A stretch of 64,000 nt of DNA from Phytoseiulus persimilis (Eukaryota > Arthropoda > Arachnida > Mesostigmata > Phytoseiidae), in contig CM075102.1 of the NCBI GenBank assembly GCA_037576195.1, forward strand, positions 48,790,745 to 48,854,744, in the 5' to 3' direction. Shown here piece after piece: positions 36,264-47,600 of this stretch (position 1 is the first letter of the stretch; the number at the start of each line of letters is the position of its first letter). The notes below the pieces were generated by a model that saw nothing but the letters and a program-made list of their open reading frames with translations, was not told the DNA's origin and did not search any database. The position numbers and the translations under genes were made by a program.

Positions 36264-36270
36264 TTTATAC
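36264..36270 (-). promoter_or_regulatory. TATA box of the psychimicin-like gene
   Basis: The minus strand reads GTATAAAG about 50 nt upstream of the start codon, leaving a leader of around 20 nt if transcription begins at the usual 25-30 nt downstream. Inducible defence genes often have TATA promoters; I did not find a convincing NF-kB site. Confidence 0.45.
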
Positions 36271-38602
36271 GGACTCTCGCACTGTTTCAGATCGAAAGCA
36301 AACGGTCTGGCCTCTTGGCAGAAATTAAGGTAACACTAGTTTTCACCAGTGAGCGACCAACAACCACTGAAGTGGGACTCTATCAACTCGTATTAATATA
36401 TTTCCCGCCCAAAGCTTGGGGAAGGGTCAAAGAAGAAAGAGTGTGTGAAATTTGGAATGCTACTCGGAGGATAGTTCGTGAAGCCGATTCAAGCACAGAA
36501 AACATCCAAAATACCGGTTCCGCTGGATCCACAGCTCCAACCGCTAGAAAAAAAAGCACACAGAATCGGAACGTTCATCCGAATGCCGATGTGGAGAGCC
36601 TTTACAATCGTGCGGTTATCACGTTTTTTGCTACGTAGAGTTGACAGAGTTCTGCTGGAGGACGAAGGAGTCGATGTCAACTTCTGACATGGTGCATATT
36701 TGTCCCAAACATTCTACAGCTTAACGCGAACATGTAGAATTTAATGATGATCAAGTTTCCAATATATGGCAGCCGTTGAGCGTGGTGTTTTCCCTGCGTT
36801 TTGAACAGGAGCAGACTGAATGTCAGCGAACAGTATCGATCGTGCCGCGTTAGGTTTCTGCCGAGCCAGCGAGCGCTGAATCACCGCTCGTACTGTGTGA
36901 GAAATCATCACTCGGCGTATATCATGATTCTCATCTTAAGACACCATACAGCTCGAGAAAACTGCTCGTCAGCATATAGCTCGTCAAAGCCGGAGCAGCG
37001 CATGGCCTGAGGTGTCATAAACTAGAAGAACGGCACAGAATTCATCGCTTACTCAAAGTTCATCGTGAGCTCAGGATGGAGACCTGGGAGCTACGACAAG
37101 GGAGTAATCCTGAAAGCCGTGCTCTTTGAGCCTCATAACTTCTCATGAAAACAGATTTATAGTACACAATAAATATTTGATGCGTATAATCGACTCTCGA
37201 GCCAGGTTCCTTGCCCTGCTCGAAGCGGCATCAGATGTGTGACGCATTCGGACGGAGATTTCTCCTCTTCCTGTTGTTCACATTGCGACCGTTGCGCAGG
37301 GATTTCGTCCGGGCTTGTTTCTATGTTCGGTCGAGAAAAAGACTCGGCAAGGGAGCGAAGTCAGGCCATCGTCGACGGCGATGACGTCATCTCCGGTCTC
37401 TGGGAACATATAGAAAGTCGCGAGCCATCCAAAACCATGCTCGTAATCTCACCCGATCCGGAAGTTCAGTGGTACGCTGCTCTACGTTGCTCTTGTTTCG
37501 GAAACGATACGTCTGAGGGAGGCCGTCTCGGTAGTTTGAAGCATTTTCGTAAGAATCGGTGGCTTGGTATTCAGATTTTTTAAGTTGAGAAACGATCGAT
37601 AGGACCGCGTGGCCTTGTCGCCGTCATCGTTGGAGGACGGACTCTCTTTGTCTGACGCAGTTTTCTTCCTCAAGAATTTCGATGGCGGGCCTCTCCGCAA
37701 ACAAGACCCAGCAGAATGCGTTCCATTCAAATTATAGGAGCGTGGACCTCACTCGGGACAGATTGGAAGCACAGAAGTATAGAGGTGAGCAAATAGGGAG
37801 TACAATGCGGGGAACGACAATAACTTTGTGTCATTCTCAGAAGCTGCGTTTACATCGCGGAAGACTACGAAACGTGTGCCCGGCGGCAAGGGAAGGTGCT
37901 GAGAAATCCGCTTTTCTTCGAGTAGACGGGACGATTCAGAGAATGACAAATCCTGATAAGGGTATTCCCCGGCTCCCCAAAGCTGGCGCGACTTGTGTTG
38001 AGGCACATGATCAATAAATCCCGGGATTCTATCCAAAGGAGCGGAATGATGTTTGATAACCCTCAGACTGTCACGATGGATCATTAGAGGGGTGGGAATT
38101 TGAGCCGGCATTCGCAGTCACACCACCTCAATGAATCCTGCGCAACGGCCGTGATCCATGCGCCACGGTGGTGAAACGGTAACTTAGCCGTGAAGGTAGC
38201 TGCTCTTGCAATGAATACTGTGATTTTCTGACCTTTTTTTTTGACAAAATACTTTTAGAGTTCTCTCCATCTCTCTCCCAAAACTTCCTGCCTCCTGTTG
38301 GCCTTCTGGTCTCTTCCACCTGTCATGCCCTCCTCCCATTGTCGAATCTTCCAACTAGACCCTCCCTGTCGACATATTGTGCTAAGGAGTATTCGTGCTC
38401 CCCATTGCTCCCATCCAAACTTCGCAAGATAAGCCTCCATGAGTTGGACCGATGCCACATCGGAATAGGCGCTCAGCCAAACCCGAAAATGACGGGCGCC
38501 TCATCTCTGCTAAGGCGGCATCGTTTTCCTGGAGCCAGAGTTTTTCGTAGGTCTACTGCTAGATTCTATGGTTCAGGAATAGCGCAATCTATCGCTGCAT
38601 TC
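36271..38602. other. Intergenic, no gene supported
   Basis: Open frames at 36315-36638, 37239-37583 (plus) and 37749-38111 (minus) were examined. None has a recognisable domain, convincing splice partners or signal peptide. Confidence 0.35.
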
Positions 38603-38610
38603 CTCTAGAG

Positions 38611-38845
38611 CAGTGGTTCTCAAAGTGGTCGATATCGACCCCTGGGGGTCGACGGTCGACCCCCAGGGGATCGGTGGCCGATCTCCGGTTTACAGAGGTG
38701 ATGCCGGGGTGGATTTGACCATGCTTCTTGGCGTCCACGTAGGTGAATCAAGGGTCGACGGTCGACTACTTGGGGGACGGCAGTCTATAAACTTCAAAGA
38801 AGTCGCCTAGGGGGTCGATGGGTCAGTGGAGTTTGAGAACCACTG
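38611..38845. mobile_element. hAT-type MITE, 235 bp
   Basis: Ends are CAGTGGTTCTCAAA and its perfect inverse, a sequence typical of hAT (Charlie-like) elements. An exact 8-bp duplication CTCTAGAG lies on both sides (38603-38610 and 38846-38853). The interior is GC-rich with repeated GGTCGACGGTCGAC-type motifs and encodes no transposase. The perfect duplication and ends suggest a fairly young insertion. Confidence 0.93.
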
Positions 38846-38853
38846 CTCTAGAG

Positions 38854-39918
38854 ATTGAATTTGAGCTCATGCTTTCTGACACTGAGGACGCAAGCGGTGG
38901 GTGAAGATCGAACTAACTGCTCGCTCATTGAGCTCCCGCTGGAAGCGATGGTCGGACGTCAATTCAACTTCAAGGCGGATTTGGGTGCAGCACTTGCTTG
39001 CCTCTCAATCCGTTCAAGCATATGGTCCTCCGAATGCACGCCCAAGCATTCGTCGGCGCTGCAGCGGCGGACGCTAGAGCCTCCCAAGCGTCATAGATTT
39101 CCAAGTCTGGGCCAGGAGCCCCTGCTCCGTTCCCTCTCAGCAGAGATCATCATCTTCATCGTCACCGGCCGGAGTCGTCTGCTCTCGAGGATACCTATTC
39201 TTGAAACTAAAGAGAATTTTAGTGATACTCGAGCTTTTCTATCCCGTTTCTCTGGAACGGTACGTCTTGCGCGGTCATACCGTTCCATCGGAACACCGCT
39301 CCTTCCTTTCGGAATCTCCATCTCCATTGGTTATCGAAAGTCGATCTGAAGAGGAGCTTCCACTCGAGACTGCTCTGAGGTTTTCTCAATTTTGAGGAGC
39401 TCCGGCTATCTTGTTCATTACTGGGAAACAAACCGCTGTGCTCCTTCCCGTGATGGATACTAAATGGTAAGTGGGACAGCAATTCAACTCAGGTAGCTGA
39501 ACAGTTACTTGCACGCTGAGACAATCGGTCTCACACCAATGATCGAACCAATCGATATCTCAGAGACGTTGAGGCTATGTGAAGCTTTCCAAGATAAATC
39601 TGCGGGATTCCTCTTGGAGAGGTGTTCCCAGTTTCGGTTTCCGGCTTCTGGAACGTACCGTTGTTGACCATTGTAGCTTCGAATTCCCGTTGGGAAACGA
39701 AAAAATCCGGGTCAATCCTCAATTTTGGCCAGTCGCTTGAAGCCTTGATGCGGCTATGGAGAGTATTAGGCTACTGTTGAAGCTCGCTCGAGTCGAAGAC
39801 ATTTTCAAGACAGGCCACCCTCGGTGTGAGAACCATCATAGTTTCCTGATTGATGAACCATCCATCCGTGAAGCGGTGCTCACTCTGAAAACCAGGTCTC
39901 GTCCCTGTTTGATTGCAG
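38854..39918. other. Region upstream of the NCOA5-like gene
   Basis: The 5' exon or exons of the NCOA5-like gene should lie here, since its first recognised exon (39919) begins mid-protein at an acceptor. Candidate starts exist (for example ATG at 39756) but none can be joined with confidence. A plus-strand frame at 38855-39349 has no recognisable domain. Confidence 0.35.
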
Positions 39919-42520
39919 GAACGAGAAAATTTCCAACAACACATCGGATCCGTCGAGGGCTCTTCGGCGAGTTTTCGTTGGCTATTTGAAACCGCATATA
40001 ACACGGAAAGACTTGTTCGAAATTTTTAGAAAATACGGCGAGATCGCTGGTGAGTCATCTGAAAAACGTTTCTCCGGTTTGAATCGATATCTTGCGTTCA
40101 AATTATAATGAGAGCAATTCACGAGCAGCCATCTCAATCAATCGCAACGGCTATGGTTTCGTGGAGTTCGAAACCCAAGAATCAGCAGTACTTGCCACCG
40201 ACGAAAATGGTCGACAGAACAAGGGGGGCACTTTCCAGGCAAGTTCTTTGGGACTTTTACACAAGATTGGACGCACGACGTCCATAAGATTCATGCTGAG
40301 GTAGATTTTGATTTTCATGTCGACAACTACTCTCGCACTTCACAGGTCAAGCAATGTTCTCCCGGAGACGTCCGCAAGAAAGCGGCGGCGCGGGATCGCA
40401 GCAGGAGCCCCTTACCTCACAGGTGTGACAAGGCCGCCTGCAAATCAAGCGAATTTTCATATTTCCCTGATCGATCATTGATATCGATTCCTGCAGTGAG
40501 GAACCCTCCCGTGTTGACGAATGAATACCATTTCATTGCAGTCGCTCCTCAGCGCAAGGAAATCACAGTCCTCGCGGACGCAATTCACCAAGTGCAGCGC
40601 ACGACCATCGATCGAGGTCACCATTGAACGTCCGTTCCCCATCATCGTCCTCATCATCGACTTTGAAACCGAAGTAAGCCTTGATCCAACGAAGAACATA
40701 AATTGCGTGTGATGCGGAGTTGAGCTTGAGAAATCTTCTTGGAGGTTCCTCTAAGTGAGAGCAAGGGCGTTCATTTTCGAATCAGTGGCGTGAGCGATGG
40801 GCAGCCGGTATCGGACCTATTGTTCACGCCTCAAAACGCCGGTCGAGATTTTGATCTGACCATACAAATCTGCTCGTGTGCCGCGGATCGCGCGAAGCTT
40901 CTTGCCTCCTGTTCGCTCAGCCGAGAATCACTACTTGCAATGAGCTCTCCCAGAGAAGAAACGGTCCCCATTCAATTGGACACGATCATTCGGCACATCA
41001 TGTATAGAATCTCAATCGGAATTTCCGCAGGATATCCGACGAGGGTACTCGGAAGCCAAATGATTGCGAAATCGTAGTCATGTCGAAACAGCTCCGTGAC
41101 TATGCTGAAACGGTTGAACGGAGACTCAAGAACTTGGGTCTCAAGGTGAGCTGTTGTGTTTCCCCTTTGGCGCTGTTCGCTTCTCAATCCAGATTCCGCT
41201 CGATATATCCTGGGGACTCAAGTTTCGCCCTTAACTCAAGGTGGATGTGCTCTTCATGAAAGATGAGGCCCTGTTAACTCAGGCTCTCGACGATCTGACT
41301 CTCAGAGGAACCCTCTATGCCTGTGTCATAGCTCAGCAGCACGAACTTCACAATTCCCTGACATTGAACGTCCTCCACGGAGTTCCTCAAGGTACATCTC
41401 TAACGATCAATCGAAATCAACGCGAGTGTTCCTCAGGTTCACTTGTGGTTCGTGTTGCGCCGTTAGAATCAAATTTCACCAGTGCTCTTCCTCCTATCCG
41501 GCGAGCGAAAGCTCTTTTTTTTCAACCGCGGTCTTTGATGGAGATTTCGTCTGCTGTGCCGAGAGCAGGGATTCTCCATTTTATTTTTCGAGGCCTTTCC
41601 CTCTTTCCGCGCATTCCGAACATTAAGATTTTTGCAGAGCATCGAAACATGCCTATAGATGAAGCTCTCAAGTTCCTAGCGAAGAATTTTCGAGAGCACC
41701 TTGAGCGTCAGAGAGATCGCGACACTGGAGACGACGAACGGGAAATAAAATTTTTGCTGAAGCTCGTTATCGAATCGCGCTACATTTCAATCAATGAATA
41801 CGATCGACTTATTGAGCATCTCCGTTTGAGGCGTGATCAATTGGTGAGTTGCTTTCTTGATATCAACGAAGAGCAATGATTCGATCTTTGTCCGCTGACA
41901 ATCCTCTGCTGGATCGGTGGATAAGAGCAATCTAAGGGCACGGATGGAGAGTGATGCGCTTTGAAAATATTTCCAGATCAAGGAGGAGATTGGGGACTCA
42001 CGGCAGGTTTCCGTTCCCTGCAGAACCGGTTCTTCTTCATATCAGAGCGCTCGGAGCATGGGTACGTTGATGACTTCATCATGCACGTGGCACGACAGGG
42101 GAAGATTTACGCTCTCTTTCTGAGCCCAGTCCCGGACGACATCATGTTGACACGTTCTTTCTGTCGCGTGCGGTGATACCCTGAAACTTGGTGAATAAGG
42201 GCCGTATGTTTTCAGACGCATTCATCCCTAGCCCTGAAATGCAGAATCAACAACTACATGATCAAATCAGAAAACTGATTGGAACACCAGCGCAAAGCTT
42301 AGCGCCGGCAGCCGCTCCGGTTCTAGCAAGTCCTAATCCGGTCGATGCTTTCGCATCAGCTAACGATCAGGTCAACAACCAGAGCTCTAGACCGTTCTTG
42401 AATCTCAATAATCCAAGAGTGCAAGAAGCCTTGGACAAACTCATGAAGAATGGAATCAATCAACAAAGCATGGTCCTAGCAGACCCTCGAAACTTGTACT
42501 CTACGCGGCACAATTTCTGA
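39919..42520 (+). CDS. NCOA5: NCOA5-like RNA-binding coregulator
   Basis: Exons 39919-40049, 40129-40238, 40346-40422, 40542-40673, 41031-41145, 41241-41391, 41638-41843 and 42216-42520, plus one or two uncertain exons between 41978 and 42175. An RRM comes first: RVFVGYLKPHITRKDLFEIF (RNP2) and NGYGFVEFE (RNP1). An RS-rich linker follows (RDRSRSPLPH, HRSRSPLNVRSPSSSSSS). Next is the anticodon-binding-like domain of NCOA5: CEIVVMSKQLRDYAETV, VDVLFMKDEALLTQALDDL, YACVIAQQHELH and PQEHRNMPIDEALKFLAKN (human VITQQHQIH, PQEHRNMP). The tail FLNLNNPRVQEALDKLM matches human INFDNPSVQKALDTLI. NCOA5 is a nuclear coregulator of estrogen and orphan receptors. The second exon ends with a GC donor (CAG|GCAAGT). 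The N-terminus is not resolved. Confidence 0.85.
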
Positions 42521-42662
42521 GCGCACATGATTTCACCGTCATTTTCCTCGGTCCTGCTTTGCGCCAGCGGGCCTCACCCGTTTTTCCCTGAGACAAACAC
42601 CGCTGGACATTCCGTCGACTTCATGAAAGGAGTGCTGTTCTGAATGGGTTGAGCATACCCTG

Positions 42663-42668
42663 AATAAA
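42663..42668 (+). terminator. Polyadenylation signal of the NCOA5-like gene
   Basis: AATAAA lies 143 nt after the stop codon, a normal 3' UTR distance, with no closer candidate noted. Confidence 0.45.
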
Positions 42669-42784
42669 AAGAGAACGTGTAGAAACAACGTCTGGTCACG
42701 TGGCATGACTGAGCACACTCGCAAAATTTCGCATTAGAATGAAGGAGTGGATCCTGGTAGAGGAAAGGGTCTCTCGGCGTGCCT

Positions 42785-42905
42785 TTCCCTGTTGTCGTGG
42801 TCTGAGTAGCGGACTGCTGAGGGAGCCGACTCGGTAACCGAGCTGAGATCGTCGTAAGTTCGATCCTCGGCATCGCCCCACTCCTGGTGATGCAGCTGGC
42901 ACCAT
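42785..42905 (+). repeat. tRNA-derived SINE-like sequence
   Basis: A segment carries GTTCGATCCTC, a good RNA polymerase III B box, about 55 nt after an A-box-like AGTAGCGGACTG. It does not fold into a credible tRNA cloverleaf, so a tRNA-related SINE head is more likely than a functional tRNA. The tail and family are unknown. Confidence 0.35.
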
Positions 42906-44660
42906 CTAATATAACAGTCACCCGTACCGCAGCCTCCGTACAAGCTCCTGAGAAGTGCGAACCATTTCCCGTCTGTGAGCGCGGGATGCAATGTTAGAGG
43001 TGGATTCGTAGGTGCCCACAACGTGCCCTTCACCAATCAGTACGATAGAAACCAAAGCTTGACGAGGAATGAATGCAACTCTCAAAACTCGGCAGCGGAC
43101 GGGTGTTGAGGAGAATCGGGCTCACTGTTGAGACTGCCCGTAGCGTCTTTAGCTCACGCACTTTTTGCCTTTGTGAGACTTTCCAGATTTTCGCAAATCG
43201 GAATTCTTCGGAAACATTCGAGCCTCATCCATGGATCCGTGCTCGGTGTGAATTAAAACAATGGTCGTAATAGGGGAATAAAGATTTTTTACGAGGGTGC
43301 TCGACAGGGATCACCCGCCTGTTGAGAACGAGTAATCACCTGATGCAGGTCACCACGTAAAGAAGTCAGCAATTCACGCGATTCGATCCGGCTCATCGAG
43401 ATATACGGTGATGTGGCGCTTGATGTATTCAGTTCATGAATAAAATTCTGTCCTCTGATTTGGGAGACTTGTGACAAAGCGGAAGGATTGATCAACCACA
43501 GTTATCTCGGATCCCTTCTGCGTCTTCGCACCTATGTCTCCGTTTTCGTATGTTCTGTTGTATTCCGCAAATATGTCGACCAATGGCTTTGGATGCAATT
43601 CCTCATTTAGGCTCTAGAAGGTGTCCATGGGCGAACGAAGCTGAATAAGTCGCTAACAGTGAGATGGAGGAATCTGAGAGTTCTGCCTTCGCTTGCAAGG
43701 CGGTTTCACAGAGGAGTGAACGACCTGGTCAATATCGGTGAAGCTCCCAAAACGACTCCGGCTCGGTCCATCTCACCGGTGAGTTCCGCCAGGATCTCTT
43801 GCTTTCATCGAAGGTCGCTGGTGACAGCGATGGAGGAGAATGTTTTTTTTTTTCCGCGCAATTCTGTGCCGTCCGAACCATGATTTCCTGGACGAAGCTA
43901 CATCGAGTCCTCTCTGGCCCAACATTCCCGCGGGGGACCCCGCCCATCAATCGTCACTGCCACAAAGGAATGTGTCCTTCCTAATTTCTAGGAAAGGTAT
44001 CATCGGAGCCTTCCTGAAATGTAAGTCCTCTTTGCTTGTTGCCCGCCGAAATGTGAGAGTGATACTCATCGTTTCGGATTCAACTGAGGGCTTGTTCACT
44101 GGCGAATCGAATCGCGGAACATTTGGCAAGCCTCGATATCTTGGTTTATCGAGTTGGTTTACTGGATCGACGAAATTCGAATCGCCTTTCCTCGGTTCCA
44201 CCCGGGCGTGAATAAGAAGAAGGTGATCGTCTATCGAGAGGAAATAATAAAATATGCCATAAATATACCAGAAAAACAGTTTTCTTTATATTCTTCATAC
44301 TTCTGAAACATCTCACCCACTGTCTCTATGTGAAATACCAGGAGAGATCATTCGGTGCAGTTCAACATTTTGTGAGCATAGATATTATTCGGTTGCATCA
44401 TGCGATTCCATTCTGTGGGCATGACTCTTCCTTAGATGATGAAACAAGATTGATGAATCTATGGAAGACTGCGTTGTGTATGGGGTTCAGGCAGCGAGAA
44501 TCGTTTCCGAGGATGGCAATAGAGGATTCTGCCTCCGCTTCCCACATTGACTACGTACCGGCAACCACACCTTCCTGTTCTAGCTGTCGGCCTATGGGCA
44601 ATGTGAAGAGGAAAAACGGCATTTGAACACTGGATCTACCGAGTCCCGGGAACCGCGGGT
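42906..44660. other. Unassigned region downstream of JAK
   Basis: Several minus-strand segments look exon-like (for example near 43520-43620, reading LVDIFAEYNRTYENGD, and 43330-43450, reading NFIHELNTSSATSPYISMSR), with plausible splice ends, but I could not assemble a consistent gene or name a family. No repeats or RNA genes seen. Confidence 0.3.
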
Positions 44661-47600
44661 TCATTCCATTAACTCGATGATTGTGGTGATTCTTTTGAGT
44701 AAGCTCGCGAAACTCGGCCGTAGATCCTTATCCGACTCCCAACAATGACGCATGATCTGACGAATCTCTGGGGGACATGCGTCGGGAGATGGCAGACGAT
44801 AGCCAGCCAGTAGCGATTGACCAAGCGCCGCGGGATCATCCCATTTCACTTCTGGCTCGCACCCGAAGGTGAAAATCTCCCACAGAGCCACGCCATAGCT
44901 CCAGACATCGCTTTTGACGGTGAACGTGTTATACAATATGGACTCCGGAGCGTACCACATGATCGGAAGATTGCGGCTCATGCTTTGTATCCGATAGTAG
45001 TCTTTGTCCAGGAGATGCGCGAGACCAAAATCGCTAAGCTTGACGCACGATTCTGACTTGACTAGAATGTTGCGTGCCGCCAGGTCTCGATGGATAATCT
45101 TCTTGCGCTCCAGATAAGCCATGGCGCTCGCGACGTCATGGCTGAACTTTATCAGCTCCTTCACGGTCAGCGTTCGTTTATTCGCTGCTAAATATGCTGA
45201 AAGCGCACCCATCCCGACGTATTCCATGATCAGCATCAAACCGTCTTCATCATTCCGTCCTATGATTTCCACGATATTTGGATGGCGGAGTTTCTTCATG
45301 ATGTCGATTTCACGCTCCAAATCCTTCTCACAAAAGTCGGCCACTGTTGATTTCATGATTTTTGCGGCAACGATTTCTTTGTCACCAGACGGCCGCGTCA
45401 GAACAGCCTTGAAAACCATTCCGAAGAAGCCTTGGCCGATGGGGTTCTCAAGTTTGAGATCGCTCCTCCTCAATTCCCAGTCCTCCTTCGCTAGCGCATC
45501 ATCAATGTCTCCTTCCAGGACTTCCTCGAAACTGTCGTCGTTCAATCTGTTATCGTCCGCCACATTGGTGTCCACAGTGTGCTGCGACGGAGCGATGGAG
45601 CTGATGGAAGACAACGTTTCGTACTCGGGATCTCTCCTTAAGAAAAACTTCAGCAGGTTATTCGTTCTCCACCCTTTCCTGCTCGCGATGCTCGATTGAC
45701 TCGCGGCGGAGTTTCTTCGCTGAAGTCTTGCAGGCTGCTCCTGGTTGACGCGGCGCAACGCTGGCAGTTGCATTGTCTTCGACCTGCAGCAACATGAAGC
45801 GAAGTATTAGAAACGGTCGATTCCTGGTCAAGATTGAGAGTCCAAGCAACCGACCCGAGCCGATATGAGCGATTTGGCGACAACTATCAAAGCATGCAAT
45901 GAAGTTGGGCTTACTCGGCGGTTTTCGCTGGAAGACACACGGCGTGAACGTCGCCAGCTTGAGTATCCATCTCTCGATCCCGTGGTGTGTCGAGTTGGTG
46001 CAGCACTCGGTTGATACTTCGAACGATTTCGTTCGGTGCGCTGCGCTCGTCGAGATTTCTTTCCCAGCAGCCAGTGATCACTGAGTGGAACCCTTCAGGA
46101 ACCTCTGCGACCGACAGACGTTTCCCCGATGCGAAGAACTCCGTTGCGTTCTCACCAGATATCACATCCAACGGGCTTCTACCCCCGTGGAAAATCTCCC
46201 ACAGAGTCGTTCCCAGTGCGTATACATCTGCCTTCTGTGCGTGGGCGACTGATTCCAGGTCTGGAAAGTGTTCCGGTGCGATCCAGGGCGTGTCCTGATG
46301 GCTGTACACCGGGGGTCCGGGCTCCCCCAGCTTGACTGTGAATGGACGGAGCGATCCTTCGACGACGAAAGCGGAGCGGCAACGAATTTTACCGTGAACG
46401 AAGCCATTCTCCTCGAGATACCAAACCGCTTTGGCGAGGCACAGAGCCGCGTTGCCGAGGTCAAATGCACTCATGCCTCCCCCGCAGTCTCTAGAAAGGA
46501 AAAGAAATCAGTTAACGGGACACTTTTTCTCTTCATTCGTTGCGCTACAGGGTAAAGTAGAGCAGACTCGAACCCACAACTGATCCGGACTGCCTGGAGT
46601 CCGCCACGCGATCGGGAACAATTTCACAGTAATACAACAACGTACCTCAGGTACTTGTCAAGAGATCCCAGGGGCATATATTGGGCTGCCAAACAGACTC
46701 GCGGTGCCACTCCAAGCCCAATTATTGGCACGAAGTTGGGGCTTCTCCATAACAGAGCGTCGCTTGCTTTGCGTAGGAAGCGCCTGATCATACGAGGATC
46801 GTCGTCCTGAAGGACTCTACACACCACCGCAGAACGTTCGTATGTTCCCTGGAGATGTAAATGATACATCAAGATCGAAGCGTCTGAGCCGGTTTCGAGA
46901 CCTGGCTTGTACTCAGCTTCATGTACACCATGTTATCTAATTCCAATTACAGGGATCGACCTTGGGACGAGCCGCTTAGGAGATCTCCGCCTACCTTGAG
47001 AACTTTCTGCTGGTTATATGTGCTCCCGAGCATTGGCAGCTCAAATTTGAACTTCCGGAAATCCAAGGGCTTCGCATCGGGTTCTGTTTCGTCTACCGAA
47101 TCTGCGAGAGAGATCTTTCTGCAGAGCTGTAAGCCGGTCTTGTCGCGATCGTTCGGCACCAGCTGATGCATCGGTTTCCCGTACGTGATCTTGGCTAGGA
47201 TCAAAGCTTCCAAGCTCTGGAAGACGAGTTGATCAAGGTATGCCACCTCACTGAATTGTCCCTCCTCGTTTTCGATGAGTTTGTGCGTTTCGTATCGGCC
47301 GTCACCCGAGAGTGCATCCACATGGTAAACCCTGTAGGCAAGCTGGTCCTGTCTCATCATATAGCAGCCCTGAAAGCAAAAACTATGATGACCGCCGCAC
47401 TTATTCCTTTTGAATGCGGATGACGTAAACCAGTGGTTTTCGCTGGTTTGGAACTACCTAGGAACTCAAACAAAGCTTCACCTCGCTCGTCTTGTTCTCA
47501 GAAAGCTTCTTACGAGCTGTAGAGCCTCTGATTGGACCATGGATTTTCCGTCTTCTCATTGCCACAATCGAAGGTGGTTGGACTTCGCTACATAGGCACG

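Noticed and set aside
40739-41077. 112-codon frame within the NCOA5-like gene
   Set aside because: Its end overlaps the true exon 41031-41145 in another frame, and no NCOA5 similarity is present; treated as intron.
42785-42870. tRNA gene
   Set aside because: A B box is present but I could not fold an acceptor stem or anticodon arm, so a SINE-like relic is more likely.
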